This document shows, in pieces, positions 6,102 to 14,056 of a stretch of DNA of 15,868 nucleotides (position 1 is its first letter; each line of letters opens with the position of its first letter). The translations under genes and the position numbers were made by a program. The stretch is taken from assembly GCA_040079635.1 (NCBI GenBank), contig JBEBJY010000063.1, positions 1 through 15,868 on the forward strand, read 5' to 3'. This DNA is from Aalborgiella sp040079635 (GTDB lineage Bacteria; Pseudomonadota; Gammaproteobacteria; Burkholderiales; Burkholderiaceae_C). The notes beneath the pieces are model-generated. The model saw nothing but the letters and a program-made list of their open reading frames with translations. It was not told the DNA's origin and did not search any database.

Positions 6102-6709
6102 GCACGACCTGCTACGGGCGACAACATCCAGGCTTCAATACCCAGCAACTTGAGCGCTTGGTCATAGCGTTTTTCGATAGGGGTATCGAAAATCACAGCC
6201 GGATCAGCAACAACGGTAAGCCAGCTGTTGCCTGCCAGTTCAGTTTCGAGCTGCCCTTCGCCCCAAGATGAATAGCCCAGTGAGACCAATACGCGGCTCG
6301 GACCTGCGCCCGATGAAATGGCTTCGAGCACATCACGCGAAGTGGTCATTTCTAAGCCACCAGGAATCGTCATGGTGGAAGCATAGACGGATTCTTTAGA
6401 AGGTTTGTCTCCAGCTGAGGGTGTGCCATGCATGGTTTCATGGAGCACAAACCCACGTTCGCTATGCAAGGGGCCTCCTTGGAATACGGGGGTGTTGGTC
6501 AAGTCTTGGCGTTGCATCGGCAAATCAACTTTGTCAAACAAGTGTTGGAGACTCAGTTCGCTGGGTTTGTTGATGATTAAGCCTAAAGCGCCACGCTCGC
6601 TGTGTTCGCACAAATAAACGACTGATTTGGTAAAACCTGAGTCTTCAAGACCTGGCATGGCGATCAAGAAATGATGCGTGAGGTTAATTGGTGCAAAATC
6701 AGCTGACAT
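6098..6709 (-). CDS. yqgE: YqgE/AlgH family protein (UPF0301)
   Basis: This 203-residue protein is collinear with the YqgE/AlgH family. HHFLIAMPGLEDSGF opens the domain, YLCEHSERGALGLIINKP follows at about 32-49, FQGGPLHSERGFVLHE at 76-91 and GYSSWGEGQLETEL near 154-167 complete the signature. The family's biochemical role is not firmly known; the Pseudomonas homologue AlgH was linked to alginate regulation. No signal peptide or membrane segment is seen, so it is likely cytoplasmic. It is the first gene of the minus-strand run leading to plsC. The ATG at 6709 has no strong Shine-Dalgarno. The operon promoter must lie in the 34-base gap to phrB or inside the phrB 5' end; I could not identify -35/-10 boxes with confidence. 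Confidence 0.95.
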   Translation of the reverse strand: MSADFAPINLTHHFLIAMPGLEDSGFTKSVVYLCEHSERGALGLIINKPSELSLQHLFDKVDLPMQRQDLTNTPVFQGGPLHSERGFVLHETMHGTPSAGDKPSKESVYASTMTIPGGLEMTTSRDVLEAISSGAGPSRVLVSLGYSSWGEGQLETELAGNSWLTVVADPAVIFDTPIEKRYDQALKLLGIEAWMLSPVAGRA

Positions 6710-6743
6710 GAAGACATTTTAACGGGAACAGAGGCTGTGGAAT

Positions 6744-8222
6744 ATGGGTAAAGAATTTGATAAGGGTTTGATGTGGTTTAGGAGGGATTTGCGCACAGAT
6801 GACAATGCGGCTCTGTACCACGCATTAAAACGCTGCAAAATTGTGCACTGTGTTTTTATTTTCGACAAAGAAATTCTAGATTCACTGCCAAAGTCTGATC
6901 GACGAGTCGAGTTTATTCGTGAATCGTTGGTGGAGTTGGATACTTCAATTCGGCAATTAACAAAAAACGAAAATGCAGGCTTGATTGTTCAGCACACTTG
7001 GGCGAGTGATGCCATTCCAAAGCTGGCGCAAGAACTGGCAGTGCAAGCTGTTTTCACCAACCACGACTATGAACCGCAGGCGGTTCATCGTGATGCTGTC
7101 GTGCTTGGAAAATTGGCCGATTTTGGTATTGCTTTTCACACCTTCAAAGACCATGTCATTTTCGAACGCACTGAGGTACTGACGCAAATGGGGAAGCCTT
7201 ACGGTGTATTCACGCCGTATAAAAACGCATGCCTCAAAAAACTTAACGACTTTTATCTCAAATCGTACCCCGTAGAAAAATACACAGATGCATTGGCAGA
7301 GCGGCCAACCGCGCATAGGCAATCCGTGCCGACACTTGGTGAGATAGGCTTCAAATTAACAAATCTAAGCGCACTCAAAATCCCAACGGGCATGTCCGGC
7401 GGGTGGACATTATTTGAAGATTTTTTTGAACGTATGGATGATTACCATGCTACGCGAGACTTCCCCGCCGTTAAAGGTCCCAGCTATTTGGGTGTGCATC
7501 TGCGGTTTGGCACGGTGTCCATACGAAAATTGGCCGCGACAGCACATCAACGCACGCTGGTTGGTAGCCAAGGCGCGGCAGTTTGGTTGAGTGAGTTGAT
7601 CTGGCGCGACTTCTACTTTCAAATTCTGAGCAATTTCCCGCACGCAGCAACTGGTGCATTTAAACCTGAATACAACGCTATTAAGTGGGAACATGGCGAA
7701 CACGCAGAAAAACTATTTACCGCTTGGTGTGAGGGACGAACTGGCTACCCGCTGGTTGATGCCGCCATGGCACAAATCAACCAAACGGGCTACATGCACA
7801 ATCGCCTGCGTATGGTGGTTGCCAGTTTCTTGGTGAAGGATTTAGGCATTGACTGGCGCTGGGGTGAACGGTATTTTGCGGAGCATCTCAATGACTTTGA
7901 CCAGTCAGCAAACAATGGCGGATGGCAGTGGGCTAGCTCTAGCGGCTGTGATGCACAACCATACTTCAGAATATTCAACCCCACGAGTCAAAGCGAAAAA
8001 TTTGACTCAGAGGGGAAATTTATTCGCAAGTATTTGCCGCAATTAAGCAAACTGCCGAACAACGCATTGCATGAACCTTGGAATGCCAAACCTATTGATC
8101 TACAAGCTGCAAATGTCGTCCTAAACGGCAACTACCCATACCCCATAGTGAATCACGCGCAGGCTAGAGAAAAGACCCTACTTAGATATGCAGTCGTTAA
8201 AAAGTCGTTGAATGCAGATTAA
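6744..8222 (+). CDS. phrB: Deoxyribodipyrimidine photolyase, class I
   Basis: The protein (492 residues) reverses cyclobutane pyrimidine dimers using blue light and reduced FAD. The N-terminal antenna domain opens with MWFRRDLRTDDNAAL and carries an NHDYE segment like the NxxYE of folate-binding E. coli PhrB. The C-terminal FAD domain has WCEGRTGYPLVDAAM, MHNRLRM, NNGGWQW and PYFRIFNP. The electron-transfer Trp triad of E. coli (W306, W359, W382) is present as W315, W371 and W394, and the flavin Asn as N390. All support an active CPD enzyme; a cryptochrome role is less likely. The ATG at 6744 follows GAGG at 9 bases. The gene is transcribed away from yqgE and converges on chpA with 45 bases between stops, where a T-run (8251-8257) is present but no clear hairpin. 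It is about 20 residues longer than E. coli PhrB. Confidence 0.97.
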   Translation: MGKEFDKGLMWFRRDLRTDDNAALYHALKRCKIVHCVFIFDKEILDSLPKSDRRVEFIRESLVELDTSIRQLTKNENAGLIVQHTWASDAIPKLAQELAVQAVFTNHDYEPQAVHRDAVVLGKLADFGIAFHTFKDHVIFERTEVLTQMGKPYGVFTPYKNACLKKLNDFYLKSYPVEKYTDALAERPTAHRQSVPTLGEIGFKLTNLSALKIPTGMSGGWTLFEDFFERMDDYHATRDFPAVKGPSYLGVHLRFGTVSIRKLAATAHQRTLVGSQGAAVWLSELIWRDFYFQILSNFPHAATGAFKPEYNAIKWEHGEHAEKLFTAWCEGRTGYPLVDAAMAQINQTGYMHNRLRMVVASFLVKDLGIDWRWGERYFAEHLNDFDQSANNGGWQWASSSGCDAQPYFRIFNPTSQSEKFDSEGKFIRKYLPQLSKLPNNALHEPWNAKPIDLQAANVVLNGNYPYPIVNHAQAREKTLLRYAVVKKSLNAD

Positions 8223-8267
8223 CTGTCACGAGCTAAAACTTTCAACTATTCTTTTTTTGACTCAAAT

Positions 8268-11200
8268 TTATACTTTTCCAGATTCGAGTAACTTTTTAGC
8301 GGTGTGTTGACGCAGAACGACAAGCAAACCTTCCTCTGAATAAGGTTTACCCAAATAGTCATTCACACCAAGTTCCATGGCTAATTCTCGGTGCTTTTCT
8401 GCGATGCGGGATGTGATCATCACGATAGGTAAGTGTTTTAATTTTGAATCAGCGCGAATATTGCGAACCAAATCAAAACCATCCATGCGTGGCATTTCAA
8501 TATCCGAGAGAACAACCGCAGGAATTTCTTGGCTTAGTTTTTCAATCGCCTGCAAACCATCCACAGCTAAAACCACTCGGAAACCTTCGCGCTGCAACAT
8601 ACGCTGCGTAACGCGACGAACTGTAATCGAGTCATCGACCACCAAAATCAACGGTGTTTGCTGCTCAGAAGCACTTGGCACCAAGGCAGCGACATCACCA
8701 GAATTTTGTGTGTCTTGCTTTGCATTTACAGGGCTGTACTGCTGAACAGTTGAGCCATAAACAGAAGCAAGTGCAACGGGATTGTAAATAAGGGCAACAG
8801 CACCAGACACCAAAATCGCCATCCCTGCCAAACCAGGTAATCTAGCAAGCTGAGGGCCTAGATTTTTAATCACAACTTCTTTGTTACCGAATATCTCATC
8901 GATATGAATAGCGATACGTTGTCCCGCACTTCTAAAAATCACAACTGGATTGGTTTTTGTCAATGGTTCGTTGCTTCTCTGAGAGGCCTGCAACAGAGCG
9001 CCAGACCAATAGAAAGGAATATTTTCTTCCGATTTACCCCAAAAACCATCTGTGTAAGCTTTCTCAACATCCTCAAGCTTAGATCTACGTACTACCTCGA
9101 CCAAGTGTGATGGCACACCAAAAGAGAGCGAGCCGGTTCGCATCATCACAACTTGAGTTACAGCCGTAGTGAGCGGCAAAACCAATTTAAATTTAGTTCC
9201 TTTCTTTGCCTCACTGCTAACATCAATACGACCACCCAGAGCAATAACTTCTGCGCGTACAACATCAAGACCAATTCCTCGACCAGACAGCTCAGTCACC
9301 TGTGCGGCTGTCGAAAGTCCTGGCGTAAATATTAAATTTACTGTTTCTGCATCGGTCAATATGTCTGTTTGGGATATTAATTTTTGAGTTACGGCTTGCT
9401 CGCGAATACGCTGATAGTTCAAGCCAGCGCCATCGTCACTAAACTCAATGACTACGTCGTTACCATCTTGCATCAGGCTAATTGCAATAGCACCTATTGA
9501 ATCTTTACCCGCTGCCAAACGTCCGTCTGAATGCTCTAATCCGTGTGCAATACAGTTTCGCAACAAATGCTCAAACGATGGCGTCATACGCTCAAGCACA
9601 CCTCTGTCCATTTCAATAGAACCGCCAACAATATCCAACTTAACTTGTTTTCCAGAATCTTTCGAGGCTTGACGCACGACGCGGTACAAACGATCAGAAA
9701 TACTTTCAAACTCTTCCATCCGAGTCCGCAGCAGGTCACGCTGCAAATCGCGCGTCTGCCTAGCTTGAGCCACCAAGTCGTCTTCAGTCGAATCTACAGT
9801 TCTTTGCAAATTACGTTGAACAGTCGCTACGTCGTTAACCGACTCAGCCATCATGCGCGTCAGTTCCTGAACACGTGTAAAACGATCAAACTCTAAAGGA
9901 TCGAAGCTTTTTTGCGAATCCTTGGCTTGCTCCATGCGAGACTGCATTTGAGTTTCAGCTTGAAATTCAACGTCACGCAGTTGTTGTCGCAAACGGTCCA
10001 AGTTACCTGTCAGGTCACCCAAAGAACCACGCAATTGACCCAACTCAGACTCAATGCGTGTACGCGTCAACATCACCTCACCCGCCTGATTTACCAAGCG
10101 ATCAAGCAAACGTGCACGCACTCTGACAGACTGTCTTGACTCGCGTTTATCAGCCTTCAAAATACTTACCGCTGGCGGCTTAACAACAGTTTTAGAATGT
10201 GATGAAGTATTTTGTCTTTGCTTGGATGGTTGATCCACGCTTGAAGACTTATCTTCTATGGTTTTAAGAGTTTTTGCTTCTGAAGAATTTTGGTTTAACT
10301 TTGCTGCTTCATCGAGGCGCAAATCAGCTTTAGACAAGACATCCGCATCTAGTGGCTTAGTGATGAGCTCGAAGATAGTCTGCAGTCCATCTAGCCTTGC
10401 TAAAAGCGGTTCAATTGACTCAGACGATAAATTCTCCGACCCAAGCGATTCAATCTCAGATTCCATGCGATGAGATAATTCACCCAATCGCATAGCACCG
10501 GCAAGACGCGAACTGCCTTTCAAAGTATGTAAGGTGCGCAAAGCTTCAGAACGGGCATTCATATCGTCAGGATGTGACACCCATTGACGCAAAGATCTTC
10601 CTAAATTTGGCAGTAAATCACGCGCCTCTTCCTCAAAGACATGAAATAAATCAGGATCGAGGGAGTCAACCAGATCAATATCGTCGTCGTTTTCTAAATC
10701 TTGAACGACACGATGTGCAACAGCTTGTTTTGAATATTCTGATTGACTAGCAATTGAAGATGTCACCAGAGCTTCATTCACGCTTGCTTGCTTGCTCTGT
10801 GCTTTTTCAATTATTTTAGGCAATGCAACAGCTGAAACCACGGCAACTGCAGCGGTGGTCGCATTGATTGATGTTGCATTTTCTTTTACGACAGGTTTAC
10901 TCTCGCTGAACTTCAAACTTTCTAACCGTGCCAGAACACTTGCCTTTGGGTCTTCTAAAAATCCAGCAGCAAATTGATGCAACAAACGACGACACTCTTC
11001 AGCAGCCTGAGCAAACACAACGGCTTCAGTATCACTGCCATTCTCTTTTTGCAGCACTTTGTCTAGCGCATGCTCTAACTTTTTAGCCAAACCAGATAAT
11101 TGATAAAAACCAACAGTTGCTGAACTACCCGCTAAAGAATGTGCAAAATTAACTGTAGATATATTTAACGGCTTGTGATGCTCAATTGCCCATTCATCCA

Positions 11201-13997
11201 GCTCAGTAACTAAACATCGCGACCATTCATCTGCTTCATTAAGATAAACGTTATAAAGTGGAATTCCGATTTTTAAAGTGCCAATAACCTTGAATTGCTC
11301 TTCATCTTCGACCGGCACAACTGGTTTTGGAAAATTTACCACCGCATCAGTACGTTCTAGGTCAACAGGCATCTCGTTAATTACAAGCTTCGAGACCTTT
11401 GTAACTTCGTCTTCAACTTTTAATTCGACAACTTGCGAATTAGCGATCGTGCTCTCAACTATTTCAGCGGTTGCAGCAGGCTCCATTTCCTCAGTCTTAC
11501 CCTCAACTTCTTGTTGAACGCCAACGGCCGGTAACTCTAGCAACTCAAAATTTTCTAAAGCAAGCAAGAAAGCTTTATCTTCATCATCCGATTCAAGAGG
11601 TGTTTCAAAATTTCCAGCAACCGATTCGCCGCCTATTAAGCCCGTAGTATCTAATTTACCCTCAATTCTCATCGCTTCTGCGCAATGTTTGAAAATTTGA
11701 GAGCTCCATTTCGTAGCATTGCGAGAACTCAAATCCTCTGTCCAAGACTTGAATGAATTCAGAGCCGCGATTGCCAAATTACAAATATCTTTATCGAACG
11801 GTGTTTGATCTGTGAGTCTAGTATTGATGACTTGCTCAAATGCCCAACCAGCTTCTCCAAAGTCATCGAAACCGACCATGCGCGAGCTACCCTTAAGTGT
11901 ATGAAACGCTCTTCGTAAAGTAGATTGCTGCTCAAGATTTTCTGGTGCATCCAATAAAGAATGAGCAGATGCAAGTCCAGTTTGGATAACTTCAGTAGCT
12001 TCTTCTAAAAAGATATCTGTAAGTTCGTGCATTTCAGATATCTGTTTTTTTACAACAGGCTCTGCAACAATTTTTACCGCATCCACTTTAACTGACTCAA
12101 GAACAGAGAAGCTCTCCATGGCTTGTGAAGCACTGTTTTCCACAAACATGCTCGGCAATTCATTTTTACCGGACATAACAGGCGTTTCTGTTACTTTTTC
12201 TACTTGCGGCGTGTAACTATCAATAGTTTGTTTGACCCGGCCCATCAAAGGATTCAAGTTGCCTGATTTTGCGTCGAATACAAATAATTTCTTCACCAAC
12301 GCGGGTTGGTAATTCAACATGTCGATTAAAAAACCTAGGGCACCTAAATTGTTTCCGAATTTATCAAAAACACCAGCGACACGAGCCTGATCAAAATTGA
12401 AGGCAGGAAACTCAAACTCCTCAACACGATCCCGCATATCAGCAACAGCGCTAGAAGCTTCATCCAAGCCGAGGACTGAAAAAATCCCTCGCATTTGGCT
12501 CAGTTTTCCAGGTACGGATTGTAATATTTGAGGGATAGTCGGTGATCGGAAATATTGATCAATTGATTTCTCAACATCAGTTAAGCAAATACGCAACTCA
12601 CCAACCACGCTGCCCATAGACTCTCTGTCGCTGACTCGACGGTATAACTCTTCAATCCAAGGCTCAACAGTTTCCGCTTGCCCGCCATTTCTGACGTGCT
12701 CAATTCTTTGGGATAATTTTTTAGCACGGAGCTCCATTTCTGAATCGGTCGAGCCCCAGCCGTCAAACACAGCTTCTAAATACAAAATCGCCGTGGCAAC
12801 TTCCATGGCGAACTCTGCACTAGGCGCTTGCTTATTCAGCACCACCGAATCGGAGGCGTTAACGAGTGCTTGAGCCAGAGTCTGGCTCGATGGATACAAC
12901 TTAACCAAAGATTCCGATACCAATTTAAATTGCTCAGAAGTACTTCTGATTTTTTGTATATCTCCACCCGAAAGCGCCGTCCATAATTCCTTAGCAACAA
13001 TAATTCTCTTTTTGGACAAGGCCAAAATGGCTGGATCAAAACGACCAAACTGACTAATTTCGTAATTTACACGATTTGATTCATTCAGAGCCCAAGTTTT
13101 TTGAATGACGGCCAAGCATGGTGAATTCTCTTTTTTCTCAATAGTCGCTTGTGCACACAAAAACAGCATGTTTTGCATGAATTTATCAGAGAAAACCCAA
13201 TCGCTATGCTTCAGATTGTTGTAATGAATAACAATCCCTGCCGCTGACCGCTTCGCATAAATATCAACAGGTATTAATTTTTGTGCGAGGGCTTCAAAAA
13301 ATGCTGCACATATTTTCCAAAAAGTCGCGGCCTTTGAATTTTTTTGTGATTGAGCAAGGCTCAAACTGGTTTGACAAAGTTCATTTGCAGCTGCTGCGTC
13401 AGCTGACTGCATCACTCGCAGCAGAGCCGAATCCAAATCTGCACGCACTGATTCCGAATATTCAAACGATCGAATTGCTGGTAACTCAGGCTCAAGCCAT
13501 TGAAACGCTTGCCTTGTCCAAAGATCTGCTGGGTGCGCACGATCAAAGCCAGCAAGCAATTTAATATCCCGGTACTGCGAAAATAAACCTATGGAAGAGA
13601 CATTTTTGCCAGCCAGCAATGACTCCAAATATTCAAGTACAGCAAAACTTGCATGCTCAAGCTTACTGACTGAATCTTCAGTTACTAAAGCTGGTTTCTG
13701 TATAAATCGCCCTGAAAGAGATTCCATTGCATCAACAATAACAACTGTTTCATAGATTTCCAATAACTGCAAAGCACCTGACACTTGGTGAAAATTATGC
13801 TTTGCGATTCGCAATAAATTGGTATCAAAAACTGCCAAATCGGATTGCGTTGAACCTGCTTCTTGTACAAAGCGTTTAAGCCCTTTGATTGATACATCAA
13901 AGGACTTACGTAACTCCTCTATAACCCATGACAATGGGCCAAGATCCTTCACCGCTGAATCCTGGTCTGACGAAGTTTGTATATCTACAAGTCGCAT
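8268..13997 (-). CDS. chpA: ChpA, hybrid CheA-type histidine kinase of the Pil-Chp system
   Basis: ChpA (1909 residues) is the kinase controlling type IV pilus extension and surface sensing. Domains in order: an N-terminal Hpt-like region with HNFHQVSGAL near 66-75; a degenerate helical region (about 465-560); an Hpt with AFHTLKGSS, His699; a divergent Hpt with AHSLAGSS, His953; an Hpt with LHTLKGSS, His1157; a P3-like dimerisation segment from about 1290; an HATPase core with the N-box LRNCIAHGLEH (about 1477), DDGAGL (about 1519) and GRGIGLD (about 1571); a CheW-like domain (about 1610-1740); and a C-terminal receiver with DD in LVVDDS, phospho-acceptor Asp1832 and Lys1884. P. aeruginosa ChpA is about 2470 residues with more phosphotransfer sites, so this is a shorter version. 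Acidic, low-complexity linkers separate the domains. The ATG at 13997 has a weak AAGA ribosome site. Confidence 0.96.
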   Translation of the reverse strand: MRLVDIQTSSDQDSAVKDLGPLSWVIEELRKSFDVSIKGLKRFVQEAGSTQSDLAVFDTNLLRIAKHNFHQVSGALQLLEIYETVVIVDAMESLSGRFIQKPALVTEDSVSKLEHASFAVLEYLESLLAGKNVSSIGLFSQYRDIKLLAGFDRAHPADLWTRQAFQWLEPELPAIRSFEYSESVRADLDSALLRVMQSADAAAANELCQTSLSLAQSQKNSKAATFWKICAAFFEALAQKLIPVDIYAKRSAAGIVIHYNNLKHSDWVFSDKFMQNMLFLCAQATIEKKENSPCLAVIQKTWALNESNRVNYEISQFGRFDPAILALSKKRIIVAKELWTALSGGDIQKIRSTSEQFKLVSESLVKLYPSSQTLAQALVNASDSVVLNKQAPSAEFAMEVATAILYLEAVFDGWGSTDSEMELRAKKLSQRIEHVRNGGQAETVEPWIEELYRRVSDRESMGSVVGELRICLTDVEKSIDQYFRSPTIPQILQSVPGKLSQMRGIFSVLGLDEASSAVADMRDRVEEFEFPAFNFDQARVAGVFDKFGNNLGALGFLIDMLNYQPALVKKLFVFDAKSGNLNPLMGRVKQTIDSYTPQVEKVTETPVMSGKNELPSMFVENSASQAMESFSVLESVKVDAVKIVAEPVVKKQISEMHELTDIFLEEATEVIQTGLASAHSLLDAPENLEQQSTLRRAFHTLKGSSRMVGFDDFGEAGWAFEQVINTRLTDQTPFDKDICNLAIAALNSFKSWTEDLSSRNATKWSSQIFKHCAEAMRIEGKLDTTGLIGGESVAGNFETPLESDDEDKAFLLALENFELLELPAVGVQQEVEGKTEEMEPAATAEIVESTIANSQVVELKVEDEVTKVSKLVINEMPVDLERTDAVVNFPKPVVPVEDEEQFKVIGTLKIGIPLYNVYLNEADEWSRCLVTELDEWAIEHHKPLNISTVNFAHSLAGSSATVGFYQLSGLAKKLEHALDKVLQKENGSDTEAVVFAQAAEECRRLLHQFAAGFLEDPKASVLARLESLKFSESKPVVKENATSINATTAAVAVVSAVALPKIIEKAQSKQASVNEALVTSSIASQSEYSKQAVAHRVVQDLENDDDIDLVDSLDPDLFHVFEEEARDLLPNLGRSLRQWVSHPDDMNARSEALRTLHTLKGSSRLAGAMRLGELSHRMESEIESLGSENLSSESIEPLLARLDGLQTIFELITKPLDADVLSKADLRLDEAAKLNQNSSEAKTLKTIEDKSSSVDQPSKQRQNTSSHSKTVVKPPAVSILKADKRESRQSVRVRARLLDRLVNQAGEVMLTRTRIESELGQLRGSLGDLTGNLDRLRQQLRDVEFQAETQMQSRMEQAKDSQKSFDPLEFDRFTRVQELTRMMAESVNDVATVQRNLQRTVDSTEDDLVAQARQTRDLQRDLLRTRMEEFESISDRLYRVVRQASKDSGKQVKLDIVGGSIEMDRGVLERMTPSFEHLLRNCIAHGLEHSDGRLAAGKDSIGAIAISLMQDGNDVVIEFSDDGAGLNYQRIREQAVTQKLISQTDILTDAETVNLIFTPGLSTAAQVTELSGRGIGLDVVRAEVIALGGRIDVSSEAKKGTKFKLVLPLTTAVTQVVMMRTGSLSFGVPSHLVEVVRRSKLEDVEKAYTDGFWGKSEENIPFYWSGALLQASQRSNEPLTKTNPVVIFRSAGQRIAIHIDEIFGNKEVVIKNLGPQLARLPGLAGMAILVSGAVALIYNPVALASVYGSTVQQYSPVNAKQDTQNSGDVAALVPSASEQQTPLILVVDDSITVRRVTQRMLQREGFRVVLAVDGLQAIEKLSQEIPAVVLSDIEMPRMDGFDLVRNIRADSKLKHLPIVMITSRIAEKHRELAMELGVNDYLGKPYSEEGLLVVLRQHTAKKLLESGKV

Positions 13998-14056
13998 AAA
14001 TTTTGAATCTTAAATGATGTAGAGGCCAACAAAAGCATATCTTTACGGAAGTGTAT

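Noticed and set aside
6710..6743. Divergent promoters in the yqgE-phrB gap
   Set aside because: The 34 bases are too short to hold two full promoters and no convincing -35/-10 pair with 16-18 spacing was found there; start sites may lie inside the coding regions.
8223..8267. Rho-independent terminator between phrB and chpA
   Set aside because: A seven-T run is present at 8251-8257, but no stable GC-rich stem precedes it on either strand.
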